Part shown: one piece after another, positions 42,735 through 52,538 of the stretch | Position numbering within the stretch: the stretch's first letter is position 1 | How the letters are laid out: each line of letters begins with the position of its first letter | Assembly: GCF_003289645.1 (NCBI RefSeq) | Contig: NZ_QLYX01000004.1 | Span: 248,001-312,000 of the forward strand | Length of the DNA: 64,000 nucleotides | DNA from: Actinomadura craniellae | GTDB lineage: Bacteria; Actinomycetota; Actinomycetes; Streptosporangiales; Streptosporangiaceae | Direction: 5' to 3' | Notes under the pieces: generated by a model | Seen by the model: the letters and a program-made list of their open reading frames with translations, nothing else | Databases searched by the model: none | What the model was told of the DNA's origin: nothing | Position numbers and translations under genes: made by a program

Positions 42735-44747
42735 TCATTGGAGGACCGCCACGGTCACCGCGATGACCACCACCCCGGCCAGTAGGCCGGTGAGGTAGGT
42801 CTGCGGGTTGCCGTCCTGCGGGCGGCGGAGCAGGCCGCCCAGGCCGCGGCTCGCGGGGGCGGCGCCCCGCACCGCGGAGTCGATCACCCGGTCGTCGGTC
42901 TCGACCACCAGCCCGGCCAGTGCCCGGACCGGCCGGACGATCACCAGGGCGTACAGTTCGTCCAGGTAGAACGCGCGGGCGAACGGGGCGCGCAGCGGGC
43001 CCAGCGCCCGGGCCGGGTCGAGCGCGGGGTCGCGGTTCCACAGCAGGTACACCGCCCCGGCCCCGGCCGCGACCAGCAGCAGCGACAGCAGGGCCGAGCC
43101 GAGGTGCGGGCGCAGCGCCGCGTCGCCCAGCCCGAGCAGCCCCAGCAGCGCGGCGGGCACCGCGCAGGCCGCCACCGGCCAGGACATCAGCACCGGCGCC
43201 TCGCGCGGCCGGAAGTCCGACCGCGGCTCGCCGAAGAACGTCATCAGCCAGGCCCGGGTCGCGTACGCGGCCGTCACCGCCACCGTGGCCAGCAGGCTCA
43301 GGTAGACGACCCAGGCGACCCAGCCGGGGACGTCCACGGAATGCTGGGCGACGGCGACGGCCGGATACGGCTCCGACAGCACCACTCCTGCGCCAGGGGA
43401 GGCGTCGGCGGGATGCAGGGCCGCGTGCTGGGCCGCCTCGATGATCGCGTCCTTGCTGAAGAACCCGCTGGCGGGGGGCAGCCCGGCCAGTGCGGCGAAG
43501 CCGACGGTCATCGACCAGAAGGTGATCGGCATGGCCCGGCGCAGGCCGCCGTGGTCGCGGAGCAGGTTCGAGCCGGTCACCAGGATCACGCAGCCGGCGG
43601 CGAGGAACAGCAGCGCCTTGAACGCCCCGTGGGTCAGCAGGTGGAACGTCGCGGCCTCGCGCGCCCCGACCGCCAGCCCGGCCGCCATGTACGCGAGTTG
43701 GCTGATCGTGGAGTAGGCCAGCACCCGTTTGAGGTCGTCTTGGGCGAGGGCGGCCAGCGCCGCGCCCAGCATGGAGATCGCCGCCAGCACGCCGAGCACG
43801 GCCAGCGCGGCGGGCGCGGCCGAAAACACCGGGTACAGCCGGACGACGACGTAGATCCCCGCCGCGACCATCGTGGCGGCGTGGATCAGCGCGCTGATCG
43901 GGGTGGGGCCGGCCATCGCGTCGGGCAGCCAGGTGTGCAGCGGGAACTGCGCGCTCTTGCCCGCCACCCCGGCGAGCAGCAGCAGCGCGGCCGCAAGGAC
44001 GGTGCCGTCCGGCAACTGGGGTACTCGGGCCAGCACGTCGTCGATCCAGAACGTCCCGGCGCCGGCCCCCAGGACGAGGATCCCGAGCAGGAACCCGACG
44101 TCGCCGAGCCGGGTCACCAGGAACGCCTTGACCGCCGCCCGCGAGTTGGCCCGCTCCTCCCAGTGGTGGCCGATCAGGAAGTACGAGCAGACGCCCATGA
44201 CCTCCCAGCCGACGTACAGCAGCAGCAGGTCGCCGGCGAACACCACCAGCAGCATCGCCGCGGTGAACAGCGAGACGAACGCCGCGTAGGAGGAGTAGCG
44301 CGGGTCCTCGGCCATGTAGGCGATCGAGTAGACCTGCACCGCCAGCGCCACGCAGCAGACCATCAGCCCGACCGCGACGGCCGGGCCGGTCGTCTGGACG
44401 CCGATCACGATGTCGACGCCGCCGGTGGGCACCCGGGTGAGCACGCCGCTCCGAACGCCCGGATCGGCCCAGTGGACGATCAGCGTGACCAGCGACAGCA
44501 GGGCGGCCAGCCCGGTCGGCACGCAGGCGAGCAGCGCGGGGCCGTTGCGCAGCGGCACCCGCGCGGCCGTCCCGGCGGCCACCGCCCACGACCGCGCGGA
44601 CGCCCGGGGCCCGCCGCCCGGCACCCAGACTCCGCCCGGCGCGGGGCCGGGGCCGCCGAGCGCCCGGGTCAGCCGCGGCCCGGCCAGGAACCCCGCGAAC
44701 GCGGCCAAAAACGGCAGCAGGATCATCGCGGAGACGAGCGCGATCAC
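42735..44747 (-). CDS. nuoL: NADH-quinone oxidoreductase subunit L-like
   Basis: 670 residues with about 16 transmembrane helices. Conserved motifs: [97 protein letters not shown]. The C-terminal segment includes the lateral helix region and ends with a final helix ([20 protein letters not shown]). The 121 bases to nuoM hold no gene. It overlaps nuoK by four bases. Confidence 0.95.
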   Translation of the reverse strand: MIALVSAMILLPFLAAFAGFLAGPRLTRALGGPGPAPGGVWVPGGGPRASARSWAVAAGTAARVPLRNGPALLACVPTGLAALLSLVTLIVHWADPGVRSGVLTRVPTGGVDIVIGVQTTGPAVAVGLMVCCVALAVQVYSIAYMAEDPRYSSYAAFVSLFTAAMLLVVFAGDLLLLYVGWEVMGVCSYFLIGHHWEERANSRAAVKAFLVTRLGDVGFLLGILVLGAGAGTFWIDDVLARVPQLPDGTVLAAALLLLAGVAGKSAQFPLHTWLPDAMAGPTPISALIHAATMVAAGIYVVVRLYPVFSAAPAALAVLGVLAAISMLGAALAALAQDDLKRVLAYSTISQLAYMAAGLAVGAREAATFHLLTHGAFKALLFLAAGCVILVTGSNLLRDHGGLRRAMPITFWSMTVGFAALAGLPPASGFFSKDAIIEAAQHAALHPADASPGAGVVLSEPYPAVAVAQHSVDVPGWVAWVVYLSLLATVAVTAAYATRAWLMTFFGEPRSDFRPREAPVLMSWPVAACAVPAALLGLLGLGDAALRPHLGSALLSLLLVAAGAGAVYLLWNRDPALDPARALGPLRAPFARAFYLDELYALVIVRPVRALAGLVVETDDRVIDSAVRGAAPASRGLGGLLRRPQDGNPQTYLTGLLAGVVVIAVTVAVLQ

Positions 44748-45130
44748 GGCGTGCCCTCCCCGTCCCGGCCGCCGGCGACCGTGGCGGGCGGCCGGTCCGC
44801 ACCGTCCTCGCCGGGGACGGGGTCGCGGTCGGCGAGGTCGCGCAGCCGGTCGACGTCGACCGTCCGGCGGGTGCGGTAGACCAGCAGCACGATGGCCAGG
44901 CCCAGCCCGATCTCGGCGGCGGCGATCACGATGGTGAACAGCGCGAGTACCTGCCCGCCGTGCAGCCGGTCGCGCAGCCAGACGTCGAAGGCGACCAGGT
45001 TGAGGTTGACCGCGTTGAGCATCAGCTCGACCGACATCAGCACGAGGATCGCGTTGCGCCGGGCGAGCACCCCGTAGACGCCGAGGGAGAACAGCAGCGC
45101 GGCCACCACCGCGGGATAGGCGACGTGCAT
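44744..45130 (-). CDS. nuoK: NADH-quinone oxidoreductase subunit K-like
   Basis: 128 residues from ATG 45130. Three helices with the conserved membrane glutamates in [20 protein letters not shown] and [20 protein letters not shown]. The C-terminal 30 residues ([15 protein letters not shown]) are an added hydrophilic tail. It overlaps nuoJ and nuoL by short ATGA/TGATG junctions. Part of the membrane arm proton path. Confidence 0.94.
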   Translation of the reverse strand: MHVAYPAVVAALLFSLGVYGVLARRNAILVLMSVELMLNAVNLNLVAFDVWLRDRLHGGQVLALFTIVIAAAEIGLGLAIVLLVYRTRRTVDVDRLRDLADRDPVPGEDGADRPPATVAGGRDGEGTP

Positions 45131-45675
45131 CAGCCGTCCCCGTCCTCGGGCTCCCCGGCGGGCTCCCCGACCGGCTCCCCGACGTCGCCGCGCGACAGCA
45201 CGATGGCGCCGATCAGCGCGGCCAGCAGCAGCACCGACAGCACCTCGAAGGGCAGCACCCAGGTGCGGAAGATCGCCGCGCCCAGGCCCTCGGCCGAGCC
45301 CGGGCCGGGGTCCAGGTCGATGAAGGCGTCGCGGAAGCCGCGGACCAGCAGGGTCACCAGCACCCCGGCGGTGGCCAGCGCCACCGCCAGGGCGGGCCAC
45401 CGGTTGCCCGAGTCGAGGTCGGCGGACCGGCCGATCGGCGCCCGGGTGAGCATGATGCCGAACAGCAGCAGGACGACCACCGCGCCGACGTAGATGAGCA
45501 CCTGCACCCAGGCCACGAACTCGGCGGTCAGCACCAGGTAGCAGCCCGCCAGCGCGCCGAACGACACCACCAGCCACAGCGCGGCGTGCACCAGTTGCCG
45601 GCTGGAGACGACGAGCAGCCCGGAGCCGACGGCGACGACGCCGAGCAGGGTGAAGACGATCTCTGCGCCGGTCAT
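45130..45675 (-). CDS. nuoJ: NADH-quinone oxidoreductase subunit J-like
   Basis: 181 residues from ATG 45675 ([18 protein letters not shown]). Five hydrophobic segments, with [20 protein letters not shown], the family signature including the conserved Tyr of the pi-bulge helix. The C-terminus ends in a Gly/Glu/Pro run ([16 protein letters not shown]). The start overlaps the stop of nuoI. Confidence 0.93.
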   Translation of the reverse strand: MTGAEIVFTLLGVVAVGSGLLVVSSRQLVHAALWLVVSFGALAGCYLVLTAEFVAWVQVLIYVGAVVVLLLFGIMLTRAPIGRSADLDSGNRWPALAVALATAGVLVTLLVRGFRDAFIDLDPGPGSAEGLGAAIFRTWVLPFEVLSVLLLAALIGAIVLSRGDVGEPVGEPAGEPEDGDG

Positions 45676-46199
45676 GGGCGGCCCCGCTCGGCGGCCCTGG
45701 CCGCCGCCGTGACCTCCTTGGGCGGCTCCGCTCCCGGGTCGTGCGCGGGCGGCGGGGGCACCGTCCACATCCACTCGCGAAGGCGTTCCTTCTCGTGCGT
45801 CAGCTCGGCGATGTCGTACTCGGCGTATTCGAACTCCGGCGACCAGAACAGCGCGTCGAAGGGACAGACCTCGATGCAGATGCCGCAGTACATGCACAGC
45901 GAGAAGTCGATGGCGAACCGGTCGAGCACGTTGCGGGAGCGCGGGCGGCCCCGGCCCTCGGCGGGCAGCGTCTCCTTGTGGGAGTCGATGTAGATGCACC
46001 AGTCGGGGCACTCGCGGGCGCACAGCATGCAGACGGTGCAGTTCTCCTCCAGCAGCGCGATCACTCCGCGGCTGCGCGGGGGCAGGTCGGGCTGCACCTC
46101 GGGGTACTGGCGCGTGATGGAGGGACGCGCCATCGTCCGCAACGTGACGGCCAGCCCCTTGGCCAGTCCGCCTCCTGGTAGCCGTGCCACGCGCACCAT
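45672..46199 (-). CDS. nuoI: NADH-quinone oxidoreductase subunit I-like, two 4Fe-4S clusters
   Basis: 175 residues from ATG 46199 ([15 protein letters not shown]), with GAGGTGCGC upstream. Two ferredoxin motifs, [12 protein letters not shown] and [12 protein letters not shown], carry clusters N6a and N6b. The N-terminal amphipathic helix [12 protein letters not shown] is as in NuoI. It is the first gene of the second nuo block and is separated from nuoH by two genes on the other strand, so it needs its own promoter in the 96-base divergent gap. Confidence 0.95.
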   Translation of the reverse strand: MVRVARLPGGGLAKGLAVTLRTMARPSITRQYPEVQPDLPPRSRGVIALLEENCTVCMLCARECPDWCIYIDSHKETLPAEGRGRPRSRNVLDRFAIDFSLCMYCGICIEVCPFDALFWSPEFEYAEYDIAELTHEKERLREWMWTVPPPPAHDPGAEPPKEVTAAARAAERGRP

Positions 46200-46295
46200 G
46201 ATTGCGCACCTCGCGGCCCGATGAAACACGGGGCGCGAGGCCGTCACGGACGCGCGTGCCGGAACGGAAAAAGCCGTTCACTCGTCTGAAGAGAC

Positions 46296-47096
46296 GTGAT
46301 GCATTGGCACAAGGGGCCGTACCATCCTGGTATGGCCTGGTCGGGACAGCCCCCGGGGCGGCCGCCCCGAGTGTGGCGGCCCCCGCACGCCGGGCCGCCG
46401 GTCCCCCGGCCGCCGATGCCACCGCCGATCCACCCCCCACCGGTGCCTTCCGTGCCTCCGCCGCCACCCGGTGAGACGAGCGGGGTGCTGTGGGCGCTGG
46501 TCCCGTTCCTGAGCTACGGCTTCGGTACTCCCTTCTCGTTCGGGTACGCCGCGCTGCGGCGCCGCTCGGCCGGGCTGGGCGTGGCCGCCGGGGGGTACGG
46601 CCTCGGCACGGTCGGGGCGATCGCGCTGATGTCCGTGGGGCATCCGGGGGCGATCTTCCTCGCCCTCCTGCTGATGACGTTCCTGTGCGTCACCGGGACC
46701 GTGCACTCCTTCGTGGTGCGCGGTTCGGTGTTCCCGCGGGAGCAGTCCGGCAACTGGCGCAACAAGCAGGCGATCGGCGTGGCGAAGTACCGCATGATGC
46801 TCCGCCAGGAGGCCCGCACCCTGGTCCGCGACGACCCCGCCCTGGCGCACGAGCTGCGGATCGGCCGGCCCGACCTGCCCCGCGGCTACGACGACGGCGG
46901 GCTGATCGACGTCAACCACGCCCCGGCCGCGACGCTGGCGATGCTGCCGGGGCTGACCCCTGAACTGGTCGAACGGATCGTCCAGAAGCGCACGGAGCAA
47001 GGCGGCTTCGTCTCGGTCGAGGAGCTCGCGCTCGACGCCGACCTGCCGCCCGAACTGGTCCAGCGCCTCGGCGAGTACGCGATCTTCCTTCCCTAG
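46296..47096 (+). CDS. Membrane protein with C-terminal helix-hairpin-helix domain, first of a pair
   Basis: 266 residues. The first 60 are Pro-rich and probably cytoplasmic. Two or three transmembrane helices follow (LWALVPFLSYGFGTPFSFGY, LGVAAGGYGLGTVGAIALMS, IFLALLLMTFLCVTGTVHSF). The C-terminus is a ComEA-like helix-hairpin-helix (IDVNHAPAATLAMLPGLTPE, RTEQGGFVSVEELA). It is paralogous with the next gene. The unit sits inverted inside the nuo cluster. Function unknown; DNA or protein binding at the membrane is possible. Confidence 0.8.
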   Translation: MMHWHKGPYHPGMAWSGQPPGRPPRVWRPPHAGPPVPRPPMPPPIHPPPVPSVPPPPPGETSGVLWALVPFLSYGFGTPFSFGYAALRRRSAGLGVAAGGYGLGTVGAIALMSVGHPGAIFLALLLMTFLCVTGTVHSFVVRGSVFPREQSGNWRNKQAIGVAKYRMMLRQEARTLVRDDPALAHELRIGRPDLPRGYDDGGLIDVNHAPAATLAMLPGLTPELVERIVQKRTEQGGFVSVEELALDADLPPELVQRLGEYAIFLP

Positions 47097-47133
47097 CAGG
47101 GTTGTCCGGCACCGGAAAGGGGCGGACTGCACC

Positions 47134-47868
47134 GTGAGCCTCGCGAAGACGCTGCCCCGGGTGATCTTGAGCCACCTCTGGGCGCTCACCCCCATCCTGT
47201 CGGGCGGCTTCCTGACGTTCGTGGTCCACGTGATCGCGGCCGGCCGGCTGCGATCCGTCTGGCAGTGGGTCTCCGTGGGCGGTTACGTGGCGCTGTTCGC
47301 GGCGCTGGTGGCGCTCTCCGACGCCGCGGACGGGACCACCCGGGACCACCTGTTCTCGGGAGCCCTCGCCGCGATGATGTTCGGCGGGTCGCTCCACGCG
47401 TACGTGATCCGGAGGCGGGTGTTCTTCCACCCGGTCCCGTCCCCGTCCGTGGGATCGCCGTCCCCTAAGGACACGACGGCCCTACGGCGCCCTCCGCCGC
47501 ACCTCGTGCCCGCGCCGGCGGAGCCGTCGTCCCTCCAGGTCGCGGCCGAACAGGCCCGCCGACGGCTGGACGCCCGGGCGGAGGCGCGGGCGCTGGCGGC
47601 GTCCGATCCGGCCCTGGCCCGCGAACTGGGGATCGGTCGGCCCGACCTGCCGCGCGGCTACGACGACGGCGGGCTGGTGGACGTCAACCACTGCCCGCCG
47701 GAGGTGCTGGCGACCCTGCCGGGGCTGACGCCGGAGCTGGTCGAGCGGGTCGTCCGGGCCCGGGAGGAGTGTGGCGGGTTCGTCTCGGTGGAGGAGTTGT
47801 CGGTGCTGGCCGAGTTGCCGCCGCGGCTCACGCCCCGGCTGGCCGAGCAGACGATCTACCTGAGCTAG
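47134..47868 (+). CDS. Membrane protein with C-terminal helix-hairpin-helix domain, second of a pair
   Basis: 244 residues from GTG 47134. Two or three N-terminal transmembrane segments (LTPILSGGFLTFVVHVIAAG, VSVGGYVALFAALVALS, GALAAMMFGGSLHAYVI), a Pro-rich linker, a helix, and the same C-terminal module as its neighbour (LGIGRPDLPRGYDDGGLVDV, LATLPGLTPELVERVV). Its TAG and the TAG of convergent nuoH lie in one shared CTAG (47865-47868). Confidence 0.8.
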   Translation: MSLAKTLPRVILSHLWALTPILSGGFLTFVVHVIAAGRLRSVWQWVSVGGYVALFAALVALSDAADGTTRDHLFSGALAAMMFGGSLHAYVIRRRVFFHPVPSPSVGSPSPKDTTALRRPPPHLVPAPAEPSSLQVAAEQARRRLDARAEARALAASDPALARELGIGRPDLPRGYDDGGLVDVNHCPPEVLATLPGLTPELVERVVRAREECGGFVSVEELSVLAELPPRLTPRLAEQTIYLS

Positions 47869-48833
47869 CCGGAGATCGCGACCTTGACGACGCCGGTGAG
47901 GGCGAGCTGGGCCAGCGACAGCGGGACGAGGACCCCCCAGGCGAGCCTCTGGAGCTGGTCCTCGCGCATCCGGGGATAGCTGACGCGGAGCCAGATCACC
48001 ACGAAGGACAGCGCGAAGACCTTGGTCAGCGTCCACAGCCAGCCCAGCTCGGCGTCCAGGAACGGGCCCTTCCAGCCGCCCAGGAACAGCACCGCGGTCA
48101 GCGCCGACAGCACCACGATGCCCGCGTACTCGGCCAGCAGGAAGAACGCGAAGCGCAGGCCGCCGTACTCGGTGTACGGGCCGAAGATGATCTCGGAGTC
48201 GGCCACCGGCATGTCGAACGGCGGGCGGCGCAGCTCGGCCAGGCCCGCGACGAAGAACACCACCGCGCCGACCGCCTGCCAGGGCAGCCACCACCAGCGC
48301 CACTCCTCGACCACGCCGGACAGCGACAGGGTGCCCGCCGCCATCGCCACCGAGGACGCCGCGAAGACCATCGGCAGCTCGTACGACATCAGCTGGGCGG
48401 CCACCCGCATGCCGCCGAGCAGCGAGTACTTGTTGGCGCTCGCCCAGCCGGCCATGATCGCGCCGATCACGCCGACGCCCATCACGGCGAGGGCGAAGAA
48501 CAGGCCCAGCCCGAGGTCCAGCACCACCTGGCCGTCCGGGCCGACCGGTATCACCGCCAGCGCCACCAGGTACGGGACCAGCGCCACCGCGGGGGCCAGC
48601 TTGAAGATCCGCCGGTCCGCGTCCCGCGGGACGACGTCCTCCTTCTGGGCGAACTTGACGCCGTCGGCGACGAGCTGCGCCCAGCCGTGGAACCCGCCCG
48701 CGTACATCGGGCCGAGCCGGCCCTGCATGTGCGCCATGACCTTGTGCTCGGCCTGGCCGACGAGCAGCGGCAGCACGGCGAACGCGGCCGCCAGCCCCAG
48801 CAGCTTGAGCACGACCTCCAGCACCTCAGGCAC
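47865..48833 (-). CDS. nuoH: NADH-quinone oxidoreductase subunit H-like
   Basis: 322 residues from GTG 48833. Eight transmembrane helices and the conserved quinone-pocket loops: AEHKVMAHMQGRLGPMYAGG, ADGVKFAQKEDVVP, SYELPMVFAASS, ELRRPPFDMPVADSEII, GPYTEYGGLRFAFFLLAEY. All hallmark residues are present. It overlaps nuoC by eight bases, leaving no room for nuoD, which normally lies between C and H. Confidence 0.95.
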   Translation of the reverse strand: MPEVLEVVLKLLGLAAAFAVLPLLVGQAEHKVMAHMQGRLGPMYAGGFHGWAQLVADGVKFAQKEDVVPRDADRRIFKLAPAVALVPYLVALAVIPVGPDGQVVLDLGLGLFFALAVMGVGVIGAIMAGWASANKYSLLGGMRVAAQLMSYELPMVFAASSVAMAAGTLSLSGVVEEWRWWWLPWQAVGAVVFFVAGLAELRRPPFDMPVADSEIIFGPYTEYGGLRFAFFLLAEYAGIVVLSALTAVLFLGGWKGPFLDAELGWLWTLTKVFALSFVVIWLRVSYPRMREDQLQRLAWGVLVPLSLAQLALTGVVKVAISG

Positions 48834-49404
48834 CCTCGTCTTCCGCGTCGGGGCGGGCGGGCCGCCGCGGACCCCAGTCCTCCGGGACGCCCGGCGGGAG
48901 CATGCGGCGCCGGCTGGGGGCGCCGTGGCCGGACTCGCCGGGCTCCTTGGCGCCGGGCCACGGCTTGGCGACCCGGGCGGCCAGCACGAACTCCTTGCGC
49001 AGCGGGTGCCCCTCGAACCCGTCGGGGAGCAGCAGCGGCCGCAGTCCCGGGTGCCCGTCGAAGACCACGCCGAACATCTCGTGCGTCTCGCGCTCGTGCC
49101 AGTTCGCGCCCCGGTAGACGCCCGTGGCGGTGGCCAGCCGGGGGTCCTCCCGGGGTACCCGGGTGCGGACCAGCAGGTGGTGGCCGTGTTCCAGGGAGTG
49201 CACGTGGGCGACCACCGAGAAGCCCTCGGCCAGCTCGTCGACGCCGGTCAGCCAGTCGAAGTAGCCGCAGCCCAGCTCGTCGCGGGCGAACTCCAGCGCC
49301 GCCGGCCAGTCGCCGGGCGGGACGTCCACGGTCAGCCCGCCGAAGCTCTCCTCCAGGGTCGCCTCTCCGCCGAACCTTTCCGTCCACGCGGTGCGCAGAT
49401 CCAC
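48826..49404 (-). CDS. nuoC: NADH-quinone oxidoreductase subunit C-like
   Basis: 192 residues. Family motifs: CGYFDWLTGVDE, LRTRVPREDPRLAT-type strand, GANWHERETHEMFGVVFDGH, LLLPDGFEGHPLRKEF. The C-terminal 45 residues (GAKEPGESGHGAPSRRRMLP) are an added tail. There is no NuoD part, so it is not a NuoCD fusion. It lies four bases from nuoB. Confidence 0.93.
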   Translation of the reverse strand: MDLRTAWTERFGGEATLEESFGGLTVDVPPGDWPAALEFARDELGCGYFDWLTGVDELAEGFSVVAHVHSLEHGHHLLVRTRVPREDPRLATATGVYRGANWHERETHEMFGVVFDGHPGLRPLLLPDGFEGHPLRKEFVLAARVAKPWPGAKEPGESGHGAPSRRRMLPPGVPEDWGPRRPARPDAEDEGA

Positions 49405-49408
49405 CGGG

Positions 49409-50605
49409 TCACCGCCCGTCCTCGTCGTCCGCCAGTCCCGGGATGATCGTGGGGTCGTGTCCGGGCCGCTTCCGCCTGGACCCCTTCTCCTGCCGCGGCG
49501 GCTCTCCTTCGGCCGGGACGACGGGGAGCCGGTCGGTCGCCATCAGGTCCGGCGGAGTGTACGCCCCGGGCTCGTCCCCGCCACTTCGGTCCGCCGGAGA
49601 CGGTCGCGAGTCCTGCGCGCCCTGGTCGTCGGGGAGCGGCGTCAGATCCTGGGTGCGCTGGTCGCCCGGAAGCGGCCGCAGGTCCTGGGTGCGTTGCTCG
49701 TCGGGAGGCGGTCGCAGGTCTTGCTCACCCTGGCCGTCCGGGAGCGGTGTCAGGTCCTGCGTGCGCTGGTCGTCCGGCGCGGCCACGGGTTCCTCGTCCC
49801 GGAGGGGGCGCAGGTCCTGGGTGCGCTGGTCGTCCGGGTTCGGGACGACCGTCAGTTCCTCGGTGAGCCGGGAGTCCGGGTCCGGGACGATCGTGAGTTC
49901 CTCGGTGTGCCGGGCGTCCTCGGCGGGGTCGGGGCCGAAGAGGTCCAGCCCGTCGAGGAGGGGGTCGGCCGCCGTCATCTCGCTGCCCGGCTCGGGCGCC
50001 TCCGGGAGCGGCGGCGGGGGGAGCGGCGGGCGGCGCAGCACGGTGGCCGGCATCGGCCGCGGCGGGGGCGGCGGGCTGACCGGTTCGCCGGACCGGCCGT
50101 AGCGCTCCCCCAGCGACTCCGCCGCGATCTTCTCCTGGAGGTGGACGATGCCGTGCAGCAGCGCCTCGGGGCGGGGCGGGCAGCCGGGGACGTACACGTC
50201 CACCGGGATGATCTGGTCGACGCCCTTGGTCACGCAGTAGGAGTCCCAGTACGGGCCGCCGCAGTTGGAGCAGGCGCCGAACGAGATCACGTACTTCGGC
50301 TCGGGCATCTGCTCGTACAGCCGTTTGATCGCCGGAGCCATCTTGTCGCTGACCGTCCCAGAGACGACCATCAGGTCGGCCTGCCGGGGGCCAGGGGCGA
50401 ACGGGATGACCCCGAGCCGGATGAAGTCGTGCCGGCTCATCGAGGTGGCGATGAACTCGATCGCGCAGCAGGCGAGCCCGAAGTTGAAGACCCAGAGCGA
50501 GTAACGCCGGCCCCAGTTGAGCACGAACTTGACCGGCTTGGGCGCCAGCCGCGACAGCGGCCCGACGCTCGGCTCAGGCAGATCGACGGTACCCACAACA
50601 AGCAT
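49409..50605 (-). CDS. nuoB: NADH-quinone oxidoreductase subunit B-like, with a 230-residue repeat tail
   Basis: 398 residues. Residues 1-165 are a complete NuoB with the N2 cluster ligands C46, C47 (LACCAIEF), C112 (GACSNCGG) and C142 ([11 protein letters not shown]). NuoB is usually 160-230 residues long. The rest is Pro-rich ([11 protein letters not shown]) and then acidic 12-residue repeats ([12 protein letters not shown] type), ending in a basic [10 protein letters not shown] patch. N2 passes electrons to quinone; the tail should hang from the peripheral arm. Confidence 0.92.
   Translation of the reverse strand: MLVVGTVDLPEPSVGPLSRLAPKPVKFVLNWGRRYSLWVFNFGLACCAIEFIATSMSRHDFIRLGVIPFAPGPRQADLMVVSGTVSDKMAPAIKRLYEQMPEPKYVISFGACSNCGGPYWDSYCVTKGVDQIIPVDVYVPGCPPRPEALLHGIVHLQEKIAAESLGERYGRSGEPVSPPPPPRPMPATVLRRPPLPPPPLPEAPEPGSEMTAADPLLDGLDLFGPDPAEDARHTEELTIVPDPDSRLTEELTVVPNPDDQRTQDLRPLRDEEPVAAPDDQRTQDLTPLPDGQGEQDLRPPPDEQRTQDLRPLPGDQRTQDLTPLPDDQGAQDSRPSPADRSGGDEPGAYTPPDLMATDRLPVVPAEGEPPRQEKGSRRKRPGHDPTIIPGLADDEDGR
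49608..49845 (-). repeat. 36-bp imperfect tandem repeats in the nuoB 3' part
   Basis: About six units coding for the 12-residue pattern [12 protein letters not shown], with variants such as [12 protein letters not shown]. Frame is kept throughout. The reading frame on this strand continues normally to the stop at 49409, so the repeats are part of the protein. Confidence 0.88.
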
Positions 50606-50644
50606 TCTTGCGCGCCGGAACCATGATCGACTCTGTGCCCCGCG

Positions 50645-51016
50645 TCAAACCCAGGAGAGGACGCCCTTCTTCCACGCGTACACCAGCCCGGTCGCCAGGA
50701 ATCCGAGGAACACGAACATCTCGCCCAGGGTGGTGAATCCGTACCCGGGAGCCGCGAACACCGTCGCCCAGGGGAACAGGAAGACCGCGTCGACCGCGAA
50801 CACCACGTACAGGTAGGCGAAGACGTAGTAGCGCACGTAGGACTGCGCCCAGCCCTCGCCGACGGGGTCGACCCCGCACTCGTAGGTGGTCAGTTTCTCC
50901 GGTGTCGGCCGGTGCGGGCGCAGCAGGCGGTTGGCGGCCAGCCCTCCGCCGACGATCAAGCCGCCCACCAATATCAAAACGACAACGATTATGTACGAAC
51001 CGAAGTAGTCATCCAC
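50645..51016 (-). CDS. nuoA: NADH-quinone oxidoreductase subunit A-like
   Basis: 123 residues from GTG 51016, with GGGGAGGC ahead. Three transmembrane helices and the conserved loop KLTTYECGVDPVGEGWAQSY followed by RYYVFAYLYVVFAVDAVFLF. It is the promoter-proximal gene of the cluster. The 173 bases upstream contain a tRNA-like half on the minus strand, which I did not accept as a gene. Confidence 0.95.
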   Translation of the reverse strand: MDDYFGSYIIVVVLILVGGLIVGGGLAANRLLRPHRPTPEKLTTYECGVDPVGEGWAQSYVRYYVFAYLYVVFAVDAVFLFPWATVFAAPGYGFTTLGEMFVFLGFLATGLVYAWKKGVLSWV

Positions 51017-51189
51017 GCACGCCTCCCCGGATCATGCTCTGACCAGTATTCCGGGGAGTTCTGCGGAGTTCTACCGAAGGCGGATCCGTTCGGCACAGAT
51101 GAACGTCCAAGCCGTTAGACCACATTGCCTGCCCTATGCGCCACACTAGGGACGTATTACGGCTAGTTCGCCTGGAAGGTACGTGCTGC

Positions 51190-52419
51190 ATGAGTAGCCC
51201 ACCACCCCCGCCCGGCTGGACCCCTCCGTCCGGCCAGCCTTGGCCGCCCGCAGGTCCGGGCGGCATGCCCCCCGGTCCGCCCGGCGGCATGCCGGGTGGC
51301 ATGCCCGGCCAGCCCGGCTTCGGCCCGGGAATGCCGCCGCCCCCGCCGCGGCGTTCCAGCAGTGCTCCGCTCGTCCTGGCTCTGCTCGGCGGCGGTTTCA
51401 TCATCATCGTCATCATCGTGGTGGTACTGGCCTTCACGGTCTTCAACACCAACCAGATGTCCGACACCGAGAAGCTCACCGCCGCCGCCCGGAACCTGTC
51501 CACGGCCAAGGCGATGACGCTGAACGGCACGTTCGGTTCCGCCTCCAACCAGTTCACCGGCGAGCTGAAGGTCACCTCGGGCGGTCGCCAGACCGGCCAG
51601 GTCACCTGGGGCAGCCACCGGGTGACGATCCTGCAGGCGGACGGCAACTTCTTCGCCAAGGGCAACCGGGCGTTCTGGACCGACAAGGGCCGCTACACCG
51701 GTGACGCCGAGTTCCTGAACACCGGCGAGCACTGGGGCCGGCTCGAGTCGTTCTCGATGCCGATCGGCTTCAAGGACAACCTGACCACGACCGCGATCGT
51801 CAACCGGATGCGCCAGCTCACCCGCTACAGCATCCGCTCGTCGGAGCGGACGACGCTCAAGGGCGAGGACGTCGACAAGATCACGACCTTCAGCGCCACC
51901 TACTACCTGACCACCGACGACGAGCCGCAGCTGGTCCGGATCGAGAGCACCTCCTCCCCGACCATCTCGGCCGACGTCAAGGTCCAGGGCTCCAGCGACG
52001 GCGCGGGTACGATCAGCGAGATCCGCTCCCGCATCGGCGAGCTCAAGGACTCCTTCGACCCGACCAAGAACCCGCGGGTCCAGGAGTGGAGCAAGGGCGG
52101 CTGCAACGCCTCGGGCTGCCCGGTGCGCGCCAAGGTCTGGACCGTGCGCGGTTCCTCGTCCTCGGTGCTGGTGAACGTGCACTTCACGATCACCGCCGAC
52201 ACCCGGACCGGCCGGCACCTGGGCGACTGCACCACCTCGGTGACCATCACCGGCATCGACGGCGTGTGGGCCGAGTGCCGGGTCACCAGCAGCGCCTGGA
52301 CGAGCTGGTTCAACGCCGGCAGCGGCACCAAGACGTGGTGGAAGCACGCCGACCTCACCGCGGCCGGCGCCTCCGAGGGCGATATCACGACCATGCAGAA
52401 CGCGCTCGACCGCGAGTGA
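51190..52419 (+). CDS. Single-pass membrane protein with Pro/Gly-rich N-terminus, first of a pair
   Basis: 409 residues from ATG 51190. A 55-residue Pro/Gly/Met-rich cytoplasmic segment (repeats like PGGMPPGPPGGMPGG) precedes one helix (LVLALLGGGFIIIVIIVVVL). The outer domain begins with a beta pattern (AMTLNGTFGSASNQFTGELK, HRVTILQADGNFFAKGNRAF) that resembles LppX/LprG-type lipoproteins, and ends with paired cysteines (GGCNASGCPVRAK, LGDCTTSVTIT). It is paralogous with the next gene. Function unknown. Confidence 0.8.
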   Translation: MSSPPPPPGWTPPSGQPWPPAGPGGMPPGPPGGMPGGMPGQPGFGPGMPPPPPRRSSSAPLVLALLGGGFIIIVIIVVVLAFTVFNTNQMSDTEKLTAAARNLSTAKAMTLNGTFGSASNQFTGELKVTSGGRQTGQVTWGSHRVTILQADGNFFAKGNRAFWTDKGRYTGDAEFLNTGEHWGRLESFSMPIGFKDNLTTTAIVNRMRQLTRYSIRSSERTTLKGEDVDKITTFSATYYLTTDDEPQLVRIESTSSPTISADVKVQGSSDGAGTISEIRSRIGELKDSFDPTKNPRVQEWSKGGCNASGCPVRAKVWTVRGSSSSVLVNVHFTITADTRTGRHLGDCTTSVTITGIDGVWAECRVTSSAWTSWFNAGSGTKTWWKHADLTAAGASEGDITTMQNALDRE

Positions 52420-52538
52420 CCCTGGTGGCGAGACGCCGCCGGCCCCGGATCGGGGTCGGCGGCGTTCTTGTTGGCGGCCCGCCGTGAGCAACCGTAAGGT
52501 CAGGCGAGTCGAGTGAACGGCCGGACGGCGGAGCAGCG

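Noticed and set aside
41279-42766. A 495-codon plus-strand frame opposite nuoM, and similar long frames opposite nuoL and nuoN
   Set aside because: GC-rich codon bias removes stops from the complementary strand; these frames have no recognisable domains.
48826-48833. A hidden nuoD or a NuoCD fusion between nuoC and nuoH
   Set aside because: nuoC ends after its own tail and nuoH starts within its last codons; no NuoD motifs appear in any frame of the cluster.
51085-51140. tRNA-Glu-like 5' half on the minus strand (TGGTCTAACGGC...GGAC) upstream of nuoA
   Set aside because: The anticodon arm has only four pairs with a nine-base loop and there is no T-arm, so it is not a gene.
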